Source of the DNA: Paenibacillus sp. 32352
GTDB taxonomy: Bacteria > Bacillota > Bacilli > Paenibacillales > NBRC-103111
Assembly: GCF_002042965.1 (NCBI RefSeq)
Contig: NZ_MZNT01000010.1
Coordinates: forward strand, 186,001 to 250,000
Direction of reading: 5' to 3'
DNA length: 64,000 bases
The notes beneath the pieces are model-generated. The model was not told the origin of the DNA. It made no database searches and worked only from the letters and a program-made list of their open reading frames with translations. Of this stretch, positions 41,453 through 50,997 are shown in pieces. Position numbers and translations under genes: made by a program. How positions within the stretch are numbered: the first letter of the stretch is position 1; each line of letters begins with the position of its first letter.

Positions 41453-42271
41453 ATGGAACATCATACACACAGAATTTATCATCAGCGTCTTGCTTATGAG
41501 AAGCTGCCTGTTCCAGGCTGGAAGGATATTCGGAATACGGTAGATGTTCATTCGCTGTATTGGATTATGAGCGGGGAAGGCGAATTCTCGCACACGCCGG
41601 AGGAAAAGCCCATCCAGGTGAAGGCCGGGACCCTGCTGTATCTGAAGCCCGGATTGACACTAGCGATGTCGTCGTCCGCGCACCAGCCTCTATATATCCG
41701 CATGCTTTTATTCGATGCCTTGGACGTATCCTATGAGCAGCAAGCCTGGCAGAAGCCTGTGTACCTGGACACGCTTTCCCTACCGTTTATCAGGCAGTTT
41801 TCCCATGAACAGGCGATTTGGGTTCACGAGCAATTCAAGCAGCTATGGTCGCTCCAGAGCAGGGATCCGAATGAAAGACAGGCGGAGTTTCAGTATGTGC
41901 TTTCAAGGCTTATTCACTCCATACAAGCTGCGAATGCCCAGGCAGATCCGTATAGGAACGCCTTCGAGCAGGCCAAGCTTTGGATAGAGACCTGCTACAA
42001 CCGCCCTCTCAAGATGGAGGAGCTGGCTCGGAGCTTCCATATCTCGGTGTCGCAGCTGCGCAAAATGTTCGTGCAGTACACAGGCTTTTCCCCCAAGGAA
42101 TATTTGAACCGGATTCGCAATGAGAAAGCCAAAACACTGCTGCTGCTGACAGAGGAGCCGCTGAAAGCGATCGCGGCTGCCTGCGGCTTTGCCGATGAAT
42201 TTCATTTCAGTAAAATGTTCCGGTTATGGAATGAGGTTTCGCCGGCCCGGTTCAGAGCTTTGTATAAGTAA
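41453..42271 (+). CDS. AraC-family transcriptional regulator with cupin sensor
   Basis: A 272-residue regulator. The N-terminal cupin-like sensor is about 1-150 (WIMSGEGEFSHTP, GTLLYLKPG). The C-terminal double helix-turn-helix (about 170-270) contains LKMEELARSFHISVSQLRKMFVQY, here cited as MEELARSFHISVSQLRKMF, and AAACGFADEFHFSKMFRLW. It is divergent from the GH2 gene (112 bp) and convergent with yesN, so the GH2-isomerase pair is its likely target. Confidence 0.92.
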   Translation: MEHHTHRIYHQRLAYEKLPVPGWKDIRNTVDVHSLYWIMSGEGEFSHTPEEKPIQVKAGTLLYLKPGLTLAMSSSAHQPLYIRMLLFDALDVSYEQQAWQKPVYLDTLSLPFIRQFSHEQAIWVHEQFKQLWSLQSRDPNERQAEFQYVLSRLIHSIQAANAQADPYRNAFEQAKLWIETCYNRPLKMEELARSFHISVSQLRKMFVQYTGFSPKEYLNRIRNEKAKTLLLLTEEPLKAIAAACGFADEFHFSKMFRLWNEVSPARFRALYK

Positions 42272-42293
42272 TTGCGCTTTGGAAGCTTGGCCT

Positions 42294-43913
42294 CTACCCT
42301 TTTCGGCTCGATCGATAGGCGTTCGGAACTACGCCTGTCTGGGCCTTGAACAGCTTGCCGAAATAATTTTTATTATCATAGCCGAGCAGCTCGGCAATTT
42401 CCTCTATCGTCTTGTCTGTCATCACAAGCAGTTCCTTCGCTTTTTCCATCCGCATCCGGGTCACGTATTCAACGAAATTTTCTCCGGTCTCCCTTTTAAA
42501 CAGCCGGCTTAAATAGCTTGGATGCAAGTGCAAATGAGCCGCCGCTTCCTCAAGCGATATTTTTCGGTCCAAATGATTATAAACATAGCGCTGGCATTCC
42601 GCGATTTCGCGGTTATGCGACTCCTCATAGACTCTGCCCGCCCATTCCACCGCTTGCTGCAAGTACGTTCTCAGCCATGCCTCCACCTCACGCAAGGACG
42701 TGAACTCCAGCATGTCATGGTGAAGCAGCTCCGACGAGAAGGAGGATTGGTAATGCTGGAGCGACTTGAGCCGCATCCGCACGTCGAGGATCATTTTTAA
42801 CAGCCACTCCTTCAACTCCATCGGGTGAAACCGGTGGTACTGCACAAAGTCGATCCATTTGGCAACGAACGCCGCGATCCGATCGGTTTGCTGCTCGAAC
42901 ACCGTGCGCCGCAGCTCCTCGAGCGCCGTCATGTACTGTGTCAGCAGCAAATCCCCTTGGCCGAACCTGTCGCTGACATGGTCGAGCTGGATGACCGATG
43001 ACTCCGGCAAATAAAACCGTGCGTTTCTCGTTCCGGTCATGCGCTGGAGCTGATCCTTGAGGGAACGGACCTCCTTCACCGGGCTGCCGGTCAAAAAGGA
43101 AAACGAAACCTTGGCAAAATGCTGCAGGCTGGATTGGATGTCCCTCAGCTTCTGTTCGACTTTCTGAACGTTTTGGATATGCAGCTGCGAATAATACGGG
43201 AACAGCAGGATGACCTCTCCGGTATCGTACGTAAACAGAGCGATTTCCTTGCGGTCGTTCAGCATTTCCTGAATAATATTTTCGATAGTATAGGCGAATA
43301 AGTCCTTCGATTGGTACCGATCCCCCGCTTCCTTCATCCGGTTTACATAGCCGAACACAGGAAGTACGGACTGCTGCTCCAGCCGAATACCGAATTCCTC
43401 CGCCTTCCGTCTCCATTCCCCGGGATCCAGCAGCGGCTCGTTGACGATGCCGCGAATGAAGCTGCGCTTGGAGGCACTGCGGTTTTGTTCCAGCTCCCGC
43501 TCCAGCATCCGGCTTTTGGAACGCTGGCTCGACTCCGCGTCCAGCTGCTCCTTCAGCCGCTCCAGTACCTCGGTAATGATCCGTACGTTCATCGTTTCCT
43601 TCAGCACGTACTCGCTGACACCAAGCTTTACCGCTGCCTGTGCATACGGAAATTCGTCGTGGCAGGACAGAATCACCACCTTAAGTCCGGGATGACCTTC
43701 CCGCAATCGGCGGATAAGCTCCAGCCCATCCATCCCCGGCATTCCTATATCGCTTATAATCGCATCGGGCCTGTTCTGTTGTCCTGCGTTCAACGCTTCC
43801 AGCGGATCATGGTACGTCCCGATTAATTGAAACCCCAGCTGCTCCCAGGGCATGGAAGCGGTCAAAAATTCCAATACAGGAATATCATCGTCAACAATAC
43901 ATAAGGTGTACAT
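42294..43913 (-). CDS. YesN-type response regulator (receiver plus AraC domain)
   Basis: A 539-residue regulator. The receiver domain (1-120) has D55 in ISDIGMPGMDG. A long central region of about 300 residues follows, then a C-terminal AraC domain (about 435-535) with LEEAAAHLHLHPSYLSRLFKRE and IAELLGYDNKNYFGKLFKAQTG. It overlaps the kinase stop by one base (TAATG). With the YesM-like kinase and the adjacent ABC genes it forms a typical Paenibacillus sugar-sensing unit. Confidence 0.94.
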   Translation of the reverse strand: MYTLCIVDDDIPVLEFLTASMPWEQLGFQLIGTYHDPLEALNAGQQNRPDAIISDIGMPGMDGLELIRRLREGHPGLKVVILSCHDEFPYAQAAVKLGVSEYVLKETMNVRIITEVLERLKEQLDAESSQRSKSRMLERELEQNRSASKRSFIRGIVNEPLLDPGEWRRKAEEFGIRLEQQSVLPVFGYVNRMKEAGDRYQSKDLFAYTIENIIQEMLNDRKEIALFTYDTGEVILLFPYYSQLHIQNVQKVEQKLRDIQSSLQHFAKVSFSFLTGSPVKEVRSLKDQLQRMTGTRNARFYLPESSVIQLDHVSDRFGQGDLLLTQYMTALEELRRTVFEQQTDRIAAFVAKWIDFVQYHRFHPMELKEWLLKMILDVRMRLKSLQHYQSSFSSELLHHDMLEFTSLREVEAWLRTYLQQAVEWAGRVYEESHNREIAECQRYVYNHLDRKISLEEAAAHLHLHPSYLSRLFKRETGENFVEYVTRMRMEKAKELLVMTDKTIEEIAELLGYDNKNYFGKLFKAQTGVVPNAYRSSRKG

Positions 43914-45739
43914 TATCCATTATCCTTCCCTGAACCCGGAAAACGCAGCACAATTTGCGTGCCTTGCCCCGACCTGTTGTTAATCTCAAAATCGAATTGC
44001 TGGCCGTACATCATCTTTAACCGTTCAAACACATTGGTGAGCCCGATCCCGGAGAGTGTAGAGCCCCGCCGGCCGGTTTGGGATGCGTGAGGGGCGGATT
44101 CAAGCTGCGCTTGCAGCGCCTCCAGCTGCTCCTTCGACATGCCGACTCCGGAATCGATAACCTCCACCTGAAGCCGTCCATCCGGACAAATCCGGGAAGC
44201 GATCGTAATTTCGCCTGATTTGCTCTTCAAGCCGTGAAGGTATGCGTTCTCAATCAACGGCTGCAAAATAAACCTCGGCACCTCCTGCATCAAGGAATCG
44301 GAGGCGGCTTGAACGTGAAGCTGCACCCGGTCACCATGACGCGAATTGAGCAGCCGGATGTAGTGCTCGATAATTTCGATCTCTTCATGGAGCGGAATGT
44401 ACTCGTTATTTCGATGGATCGTCATTCGGAGGAGCGAAGATAAGGAACTGATCAGCTCCGCATTATCCTCGTCCCCCTTCATCATAATTTTTAGCCGAAT
44501 GGAGTTTAGCACATTGAACAAAAAATGCGGATTGATTTGCGCCTGCAGCATCGCAAGCTCCGCCTTCCGCTTCAGCTCCTGCTCTCTACGGTTGTCCTCC
44601 AGCGTCTGCTCGATCCTATCCAGCATTCGGTCGAAAACGTAACCAAGCCTGCCGATCTCGTCCGCTCCGCTCAAGTTCGACCGCTCTCTCAGCTGGCCGG
44701 ACTCAATCCGTGCGACCGTCCGGACCAGTCTTGCAATCGGTTTCGTCAAAGCTCGAACCATATACAACAGCAGGATGGCGAACAGTACCAGAGAACCCAG
44801 CTGGATCATAAAATCGCTCCGGCGGATCGATTCGATTCTTTGTGCCGCTTTCTTATAAGGGCTCATGCCGACCAGCTTCCATACAGGAGTAATCTGATCC
44901 TGAAGCAGTATATATTCCTCGCCGTCCACCTTCAGGAAAGAGACTTGGTTGTCCGAAGGAAGCTCGGCAAAATATGGAAAAGGCTGACCGATCTTCGATG
45001 AATCCTTATCGATCACGATCTTCCCCGCGCCATCTATAATCATCATCGAATCATTCGCTTGATATTGATCGAACAGCCGCTGGATCGAATCCATTTCCAG
45101 ACTGACGACGACATACCCATAGGTTAGCGAATTCATGCGAAGCGGTTTGGCTGCCGTCAATAAATAAGGCTTCTTCGCCTCTGGGTCGTAGTTCGGCTCT
45201 GCACCGACCCACATCGCGTTATAGCCGGATACTTTGTCCAACTCACCGAACCAGCTTTTATAAAACAAACTGCTCGGATCAAAGGTAAAGGTCGTGTAGG
45301 AAGCAACGTATTGTTTATTGGGCAGCAGGACGGTCACATTCATGTGCCCGAGCGAGTTCAATACCGTATCCAGCCGTTTCGAAATTTTTTGCTTATAAGC
45401 CAAAACATCGCCCTGTGTGTGCTCCTCGCTTCGGCCCAGCTCCCGCACGGACACCTGAAGCTCTTCATCGAACTGGACGAAGTTCATCACGTACAGCATG
45501 TTCTTTAGCTGTGCCGATACGAACTGGTTCACCAGCCGCATCGTTTCCTGTGAATTATCGGTCACCTGGCTACGGACGACTTCACGCGTCAGCAGGTTCG
45601 ATACGTTCATGGAAACGACCGAAGGCAGCACGAGGCAAATCAAGATCGTCAGCACCAGCTTGTTGCGAAGAGATAATGAGCGTATCCAGCCTGGCACCTG
45701 CCATCCCTGCCTTTCGTCTGCACTGTAAGCAAGATTCAT
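43913..45739 (-). CDS. YesM-type sensor histidine kinase
   Basis: A 608-residue membrane kinase. Helices near 26-45 and 310-330 flank a dCache-like extracellular sensor. A HAMP domain follows (about 330-385), then the His_kinase domain with H405 in QINPHFLFNVLNS and the ATPase domain with LQPLIENAYLHGL, DSGVGM and GIGLTNVFERL. It is downstream of the binding-protein gene, separated by a strong terminator hairpin (45758-45780). It probably senses a carbohydrate signal and activates the ABC operon through YesN (inference). Confidence 0.94.
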   Translation of the reverse strand: MNLAYSADERQGWQVPGWIRSLSLRNKLVLTILICLVLPSVVSMNVSNLLTREVVRSQVTDNSQETMRLVNQFVSAQLKNMLYVMNFVQFDEELQVSVRELGRSEEHTQGDVLAYKQKISKRLDTVLNSLGHMNVTVLLPNKQYVASYTTFTFDPSSLFYKSWFGELDKVSGYNAMWVGAEPNYDPEAKKPYLLTAAKPLRMNSLTYGYVVVSLEMDSIQRLFDQYQANDSMMIIDGAGKIVIDKDSSKIGQPFPYFAELPSDNQVSFLKVDGEEYILLQDQITPVWKLVGMSPYKKAAQRIESIRRSDFMIQLGSLVLFAILLLYMVRALTKPIARLVRTVARIESGQLRERSNLSGADEIGRLGYVFDRMLDRIEQTLEDNRREQELKRKAELAMLQAQINPHFLFNVLNSIRLKIMMKGDEDNAELISSLSSLLRMTIHRNNEYIPLHEEIEIIEHYIRLLNSRHGDRVQLHVQAASDSLMQEVPRFILQPLIENAYLHGLKSKSGEITIASRICPDGRLQVEVIDSGVGMSKEQLEALQAQLESAPHASQTGRRGSTLSGIGLTNVFERLKMMYGQQFDFEINNRSGQGTQIVLRFPGSGKDNG

Positions 45740-45757
45740 GATATCACACCGGGTCGC

Positions 45758-45780
45758 AAAAAAGGAGACCGCAGTCTCCT
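45758..45780 (-). terminator. Terminator between binding-protein and kinase genes
   Basis: Perfect arms AGGAGAC/GTCTCCT with a 4-base loop CGCA are followed on the minus strand by six T. It may give higher expression of the transport genes than of yesMN. Confidence 0.88.
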
Positions 45781-45805
45781 CTAGTTGCGACTAGCTTCCA
45801 GCTAG

Positions 45806-47155
45806 TTATTTATTGCTCTTTTTGATCTCTTCCATCTTCGCTTTCGCGGTGGAGATCGTCTTATCCAAATCCTGCTTGCCTGTCAAATAGAGCTCAACCT
45901 GCGATAAGAATTCTTTTTCCTGCTGAAGCGAGTAAGTAGGAGGGATGACCAGCTTCGTCGCCTTATTAACCTTCAGCGTGTTCAAGAGCGATTCTTTATC
46001 GATCAGCGAAGCTACCTCCGGCTTGCCGGTTTTTAGAATCGCATCAACATTTTGCGCGATATCCGCTTTTTTCCAGCCTGAGAAAAACAGGCCTTGGATA
46101 CCAATGCCTTCGGTCGTATACCATCTGACGAAATCATACGCTTCCTGCTTATGCTTGGAGTTCGCCGCTACGCCCATGAAGTCCGCCCCAACCTCGGTAT
46201 ATCCATTCGGGTCCTTGGCGTCAGCCTTCGGATAAGGTGCAAAGACGGTTTTGAATTTGCCGTTCAGCGCAAGCTCGCCTACCATCCAGTTCCCGGTAGC
46301 AAGCATGGCCGATTTTCCGGCATAGAATACGTCACGGTAGTTCAGCTTTTGCGAGATGACGTCAAAGTAAGGTACCGAGGTTTTGTCGATGTTTTCCATC
46401 CGGTTGCGCAAATCCAGGGAGAAACGAACCTTTGGATTGTCGATGTTTTCCGAGCCGTCGTCTTTGACGATATACGGGTTATTCACGTCATTGTTTTGTG
46501 CGAGCTGCGCGTAGTCCTTCCAGTTATGGAAGTAGGAGCCGTACTGCTTGGACGGGCCGTCGCCCTTGGTCAGCTTTTTCGCATATTCAGCGTAATCATT
46601 CCACGTCCACTCGGTCGGTACCGGAAGCTTCGCTTCGTCAAGCTTATCCTTGTTCAGCATGACGAACCATTCAATCATTTTGCCCGGAAGCGCGTAATAT
46701 TTGCCGTTAATAGCCGGATCAATCTTGTATTCTTCCTTGACGTTGACGTTGCCCTTCTTCAAATATTCGTCCAGCGGCTCCAAAATGCCCGCACCGACGC
46801 GCTGCGCAAAATCGGATGCGCTAGAATACATGATAACGTCCATCTGATCGCCGGAAGCAGCCAGCAGGTCGAGCTTTTTCATCCCTTCCTGGGAATCGCC
46901 TTTTTCAGACATACTTTCGTAGACGACCTTCACATTAGGATGCGTTTTATTGTACGCCTCCACTGTTTTATTCCAGTTGCCCTGTGCTTCGGTATACCAG
47001 CCCTGTACCTTGATGGTCACGGGCGCTTTGGCGGCATCCTTTCCTTTATCGCCTTCCGCCGCAGGTGCAGTCGCCTTCTCCTGACCGCCGCCGCAGCCGG
47101 CAAGCGCAGTTGTAGCCAGCAGTAATCCGCTAAGCGCTAGTAAAGATTTTTTCAT
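45806..47155 (-). CDS. ABC transporter sugar-binding lipoprotein
   Basis: A 449-residue extracellular solute-binding protein (family 1). Signal peptide with lipobox ALAGCGG (cysteine near residue 21), then a low-complexity linker rich in K, A and E, then TIKVQGWYTEAQGNWNKTVEAYNKTHP (cited as VQGWYTEAQGNWNKT) and YYALPGKMIEWFVMLNKD. It delivers a sugar or oligosaccharide to the two permeases encoded just upstream. The start has AGGGGTTCGC upstream, and a TGTAA-CCCT-TTACA dyad lies 35 bp before it, suggesting its own promoter. Confidence 0.93.
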   Translation of the reverse strand: MKKSLLALSGLLLATTALAGCGGGQEKATAPAAEGDKGKDAAKAPVTIKVQGWYTEAQGNWNKTVEAYNKTHPNVKVVYESMSEKGDSQEGMKKLDLLAASGDQMDVIMYSSASDFAQRVGAGILEPLDEYLKKGNVNVKEEYKIDPAINGKYYALPGKMIEWFVMLNKDKLDEAKLPVPTEWTWNDYAEYAKKLTKGDGPSKQYGSYFHNWKDYAQLAQNNDVNNPYIVKDDGSENIDNPKVRFSLDLRNRMENIDKTSVPYFDVISQKLNYRDVFYAGKSAMLATGNWMVGELALNGKFKTVFAPYPKADAKDPNGYTEVGADFMGVAANSKHKQEAYDFVRWYTTEGIGIQGLFFSGWKKADIAQNVDAILKTGKPEVASLIDKESLLNTLKVNKATKLVIPPTYSLQQEKEFLSQVELYLTGKQDLDKTISTAKAKMEEIKKSNK

Positions 47156-47189
47156 ATTGCGAACCCCTCCATTGTGGAATCTGTGTGAT

Positions 47190-47203
47190 TGTAACCCTTT
47201 ACA
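47190..47203. promoter_or_regulatory. TGTAACCCTTTACA dyad upstream of the binding-protein gene
   Basis: Perfect 5-bp arms TGTAA/TTACA with a 4-bp centre. Resembles a cre site (TGWAANCGNTNWCA) except for the central CG, or a LacI/YesN-type operator. It lies 35 bp before the start codon. Confidence 0.4.
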
Positions 47204-47283
47204 TGACCGATCATATCAAATGCTCCCGGCTCCGTTGAGTCAATATTTTAACCAATTCAAGTCGTTTTTTGACCTGATGGGTA

Positions 47284-48114
47284 CTATCCTTTGACTCCGC
47301 CCACGGCAATTCCCTCGATAACCTGCTTTTGCCCGAAGATAAAGATGATCAAGAGCGGCACAATCGCCGATACCGTACCTGCCATAATGAGAGAGTACAG
47401 ATCCCCGTTCAGCGTGGCGAAGGAGCGTATTCCAACCTGAATCGTGAACAATTCCTTTGTTTTCAAAAAGATCAGCGGATTTTGATAATCATTCCACGTC
47501 CATATAAAGCGCAGAATCGCATAAGTGGCGATGGCCGGGCGAACGAGCGGCGTACATACGGAGAAGAAGATACGGAAATGGCCAGCGCCGTCGATTTTGG
47601 CCGATTCGATAAATTCATCGTGAACCCCCAGATAAAACTGGCGAAGCATGAACGTTCCAAGCACGCTGAATGATCCGAGCAAAATGAGACCCAAATGCGT
47701 ATCATACAGGTTCAACGAACGCAGCAGCAGAAATTGCGGTACCAGGATCGCCTGATTCGGGATCATATAGATAGCCAGCACGATAAGAAACAGGACATGC
47801 CTGCCGCGAAATTTGATTTTGCTGAATGCATAAGCGGCCATGGACGATAACAGAACGGATATAGCTGTAGTTGTTACAGTAACCTTTATCGAGTTCCAAT
47901 AATACAAAGGGAAGTTCGTTGTTGTCCATACGGTCGTATAATTTTCTATTGCATTCCAGTGCCGGGGGATCCACTCGATCGGGAACGTAAATACATCCAG
48001 CTCCGGCTTCATGGAAGAAGAGATCATCCAGAGAAAGGGTGACATGAACATCAATCCGAAGGCAAACATGAGTACCGTATAAATCGCTTTTTTAACCGTA
48101 TTCCATTTATCCAT
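47284..48114 (-). CDS. Carbohydrate ABC transporter permease (MalG-like)
   Basis: A 276-residue permease with six helices. The EAA loop reads EFIESAKIDGAGHFRIFFSVCTPLVRP (coupling motif ESAKIDGAGHFRIF). The C-terminal IEGIAVGGVKG is typical. It starts 21 bp after the partner permease and is followed by the binding protein. Substrate inferred to be a glycoside used by the GH2 module, unproven. Confidence 0.94.
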   Translation of the reverse strand: MDKWNTVKKAIYTVLMFAFGLMFMSPFLWMISSSMKPELDVFTFPIEWIPRHWNAIENYTTVWTTTNFPLYYWNSIKVTVTTTAISVLLSSMAAYAFSKIKFRGRHVLFLIVLAIYMIPNQAILVPQFLLLRSLNLYDTHLGLILLGSFSVLGTFMLRQFYLGVHDEFIESAKIDGAGHFRIFFSVCTPLVRPAIATYAILRFIWTWNDYQNPLIFLKTKELFTIQVGIRSFATLNGDLYSLIMAGTVSAIVPLLIIFIFGQKQVIEGIAVGGVKG

Positions 48115-48135
48115 TGCGTTTCCGTCCTTTTTCTA

Positions 48136-49080
48136 TTAGTAATTGACCCATCTCCGCTGGCCGATCCATTGTATCCATGTCACCACGAGGACAAAAAACA
48201 GGAGAACAATAGCCATTGCGGATGCGTAACCGGACTGCAGGTTGATGAAGGCTGCCTCGTACAAGCGGTATACGACCACGGTAGTGGAATTCGCAGGTCC
48301 GCCATTCGTCAGCACAGCGATAATATCGAAAACTTTGAACGACCCGATAATGCCGGTTACCAACAGGAAAAACGTCGTTGGCGACAGCAGCGGGACTGTA
48401 ATGCGGTAAAATTGCTTCCATTTGGAGGCGCCGTCGATATCGGCAGCTTCATACAAATCCTTCGGAATTGATTGCAAGCCCGCCAGGAAAATAATCATGT
48501 TATAGCCGATATTGACCCATACCATCAGCCCCATAACGCAGTACAGCGCAACGTCGGGATCGGCGATCCACTTGGGAGGATTGGCCACGCCGAAGGACAT
48601 TAACATTTGGTTGATCGGACCGTAGCTTGGATGGAACAGCACCTGGAATACGATGGCAACGGCTACGATACTGGAAATGTACGGAATGAAATAAATGATT
48701 TTGAACAGGTCTTTGAAAAATACCTTCTTATCAATAATAACGGCGAGCAATAACGAGCAGATGAGCGTCACCGGCACGACAATGATGAGAATCAGATTGT
48801 TCTCAAGCGACATGATGAACACACTGTCCTTGAACAGCTTGATAAAATTATCGAAACCGACAAGCTTCATTTTGGAGAAGCCCGCAACGAAATTCCAGTT
48901 CGTGAAGCTGAGAAAAAACGAGGCAATAATCGGAAACAGTGTCAGTGTGAAAAGCCCGATGAGCATCGGACTGACGAAAGCGACCCCCGCCAAATCCTCC
49001 CGCCACTGCGTCGAACGTTTCCTCCTGCTATGGCTGACCGGCGGGCTCGAGGCGTATTGCGTATGTGTTTCGGTAGACAT
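48136..49080 (-). CDS. Carbohydrate ABC transporter permease (MalF-like)
   Basis: A 314-residue permease with six helices; the first is LAGVAFVSPMLIGLFTLTLF and the EAA loop reads DLYEAADIDGASKWKQFYRITVP. ATG 49080 follows GGGGTGAA by 4-6 bases; the open frame to 49233 precedes that site and crosses the tyrS terminator side, so it is not used. It is the first gene of the permease-permease-binding protein-yesM-yesN run. The ATPase is not encoded here. Confidence 0.94.
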   Translation of the reverse strand: MSTETHTQYASSPPVSHSRRKRSTQWREDLAGVAFVSPMLIGLFTLTLFPIIASFFLSFTNWNFVAGFSKMKLVGFDNFIKLFKDSVFIMSLENNLILIIVVPVTLICSLLLAVIIDKKVFFKDLFKIIYFIPYISSIVAVAIVFQVLFHPSYGPINQMLMSFGVANPPKWIADPDVALYCVMGLMVWVNIGYNMIIFLAGLQSIPKDLYEAADIDGASKWKQFYRITVPLLSPTTFFLLVTGIIGSFKVFDIIAVLTNGGPANSTTVVVYRLYEAAFINLQSGYASAMAIVLLFFVLVVTWIQWIGQRRWVNY

Positions 49081-49221
49081 GAATTTCACCCCATGTAGTA
49101 TTTTTCTATAGTCTACCTTGCAGGGACAGGGACCGTAAGCAACAAAATTAACTTGTTGAAGCAAAGATTTAACCACTCTGTCCAGATAGCTGAGGTAATT
49201 GAACCACACATTGGCTCCAAC

Positions 49222-49258
49222 AAAAAAAACCACAGCGCGACCGTTAGTCGCGTTGTGG
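49222..49258 (-). terminator. Terminator after tyrS
   Basis: 12-bp arms CCACAGCGCGAC (49230-49241) and GTCGCGTTGTGG (49247-49258) with one mismatch are followed on the minus strand by eight T. It lies 113 bp after the tyrS stop. Confidence 0.9.
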
Positions 49259-49370
49259 CAATGATTTATTTATTATACTTCTTGTATCATATTCTTTATC
49301 TTCCAAGTGGATAGTGACATCTATCCGGTTCTGGGTGCATCTTTTCCCGCCTTATCGTCTTCATTCTCTA

Positions 49371-50630
49371 TCAGCCGACCACAATTTTAACGAATTTCCT
49401 TTTACCTGCCTGAATGATGTCGCCGCTATGAATCTCCACTTGTTCGCTAGGTTCAAGCAGCTTAATTCCATTTATTTTTACCGCCCCCTGAATAACATTA
49501 CGTCTTGCCTCGCTGTTTGAGGAAGCAAGTCCGAGCGTAACAAGCAGCTTGGTAATTGAAATATTACCATCCTGGAGTTGATCTTTTCTCAAATACAATT
49601 CATCTATATTTTCAGGAATGGACCGCTTCTGAAATACTGTGATAAAATGCTGCTCCGCTTCGTCGGCTTCTTGGTCGCCGTGATACAAACGAACATATTC
49701 TCTAGCCAGTCGAACTTTAGCATCGCGAGGATGTATTTCCCCATCTTTCAACCCTTGCCGAAGCTTCAGAAGCTCCTCGTTTGTTATGCCTGTACTTAAT
49801 TCAAAGTATTTAATCATGATATCGTCTGGGATTGACATGGTCTTACCAAACATTTCATTGGGTGAATCGTCTATTCCGATGTAGTTGCTAAGACTTTTGC
49901 TCATTTTCTGCACTCCATCGATTCCTTCCAGCAAAGGCATCAAGATGGCCACTTGGCTATCTTTAAAACCAAAAGCTCCTTGCAACGTTCTTCCCATCAA
50001 GATATTAAAGGTTTGGTCCGTACCGCCAATCTCAATATCGCTTTCAAGTGACAACGAATCGCACCCCTGCATGAGTGGATAAAAGAACTCGTGGATATGA
50101 ATGGGCTGGTTATTGGAGTATCGCTTTGCAAAGTCATCGCGTTCTAACATTCGTGCAACAGTAACTTTAGCGGCTACCTGCAGTACTTCTTGAAAATTCA
50201 TTTTTCCGAGCCACGATGAGTTAAAATGAAATTTGGTCTTTAGCGGATCAAGTATTTTATAGACTTGCTTTTCGTAGGTTGCTGCATTTCGTTTTACATC
50301 CTCCTCAGACAGCTGTTTTCTTGTCTCAGATTTCCCCGTAGGATCTCCGATTCTTCCAGTAAAATCACCTATAATCAGCTGCACTTCATGGCCTAGATCC
50401 TGGAATTGTCTCAGTTTGTGTAGTACTACGGTATGGCCAATATGTATATCCGGTGCTGATGGATCCAGCCCTAGCTTCACCTTAAGAGGCTTGCCTGTAA
50501 GGACTGAATTTGCAATTTTTTGTATCAGAGCATCCTCCGGTATGATTTCAACTGTTCCTCTTCGTATAATGCTCAGCTGTCGTTCGACCTCTTGTTTTTG
50601 TTCGTCAGAAAGATGATGGATTGTTTCCAT
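49371..50630 (-). CDS. tyrS: Tyrosyl-tRNA synthetase
   Basis: A 419-residue class I aminoacyl-tRNA synthetase that charges tRNA-Tyr. It has HIGH at 63-66 (DIHIGHT), the tyrosine-binding IGGTDQTFN, KMSKS at 242-246 and a C-terminal S4 RNA-binding domain (about 350-419, VTLGLASSNSEARRNV). The sequence fits the TyrZ-like group with EIIPEDALIQKI near the N-terminus. The upstream leader is a Tyr-specific T-box, so expression rises when tRNA-Tyr is uncharged. Confidence 0.97.
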   Translation of the reverse strand: METIHHLSDEQKQEVERQLSIIRRGTVEIIPEDALIQKIANSVLTGKPLKVKLGLDPSAPDIHIGHTVVLHKLRQFQDLGHEVQLIIGDFTGRIGDPTGKSETRKQLSEEDVKRNAATYEKQVYKILDPLKTKFHFNSSWLGKMNFQEVLQVAAKVTVARMLERDDFAKRYSNNQPIHIHEFFYPLMQGCDSLSLESDIEIGGTDQTFNILMGRTLQGAFGFKDSQVAILMPLLEGIDGVQKMSKSLSNYIGIDDSPNEMFGKTMSIPDDIMIKYFELSTGITNEELLKLRQGLKDGEIHPRDAKVRLAREYVRLYHGDQEADEAEQHFITVFQKRSIPENIDELYLRKDQLQDGNISITKLLVTLGLASSNSEARRNVIQGAVKINGIKLLEPSEQVEIHSGDIIQAGKRKFVKIVVG

Positions 50631-50660
50631 CTATGTTCCTCCATTCCATGAATAAAATAA

Positions 50661-50707
50661 AAAGACAACCCTCAATATCCCGAAAAGGGACGAGAAGGCT
50701 GTCTCGC
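50661..50707 (-). terminator. T-box terminator hairpin
   Basis: Arms around AGACAGCC/GGGTTGTCT with inner CGTCCC/GGGA pairing are followed by TTTTTATTTTATT. It is mutually exclusive with the antiterminator containing the T-box core. Confidence 0.85.
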
Positions 50708-50945
50708 GGTACCACCCTAATTAAAGAAGCTGAATAAGCTTCTTTCACTTATTTAACATAACGGCATCAACATGCCGAGAAATGCTTACTCATGATTCCA
50801 TCATTTTCACCATTCCAGCTCCGGATTGTAATTCAGAAAGATAACTGCACCGGTTCACACCATCCACCGGCTCTCTGTAGACATTCGTTCATCTTTCTTA
50901 CTAGGTGTTCAACCATCCATCATTGCTTTATCTGCTATTCGATTT
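50661..50945 (-). ncRNA. Tyrosine T-box riboswitch leader
   Basis: The minus strand contains the T-box core AGGGTGGTACCGCG (50709-50696) whose UGGU pairs with the tRNA acceptor. The stem I region from about 50945 has a specifier bulge reading AAT-UAC-AAT (UAC at 50830-50828), which decodes Tyr. Downstream is the competing terminator built from AGACAGCC and GGGTTGTCT plus TTTTT (50707-50661). Binding of uncharged tRNA-Tyr should stabilise the antiterminator and allow tyrS transcription. Confidence 0.93.
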
Positions 50946-50950
50946 GTTAC

Positions 50951-50979
50951 ATTTAACCATATAGTGGCAATAATGTCAA
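50951..50979 (-). promoter_or_regulatory. Promoter of the tyrS leader
   Basis: A consensus -35 TTGACA (50979-50974), 17-bp spacer and TTAAAT -10 (50956-50951) on the minus strand, just upstream of the T-box. Confidence 0.75.
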
Positions 50980-50997
50980 TCGTTATATTGATCCTTC

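Noticed and set aside
46094..47125. 343-codon plus-strand frame
   Set aside because: Antisense to the sugar-binding lipoprotein gene with shadow-like composition; no family features.
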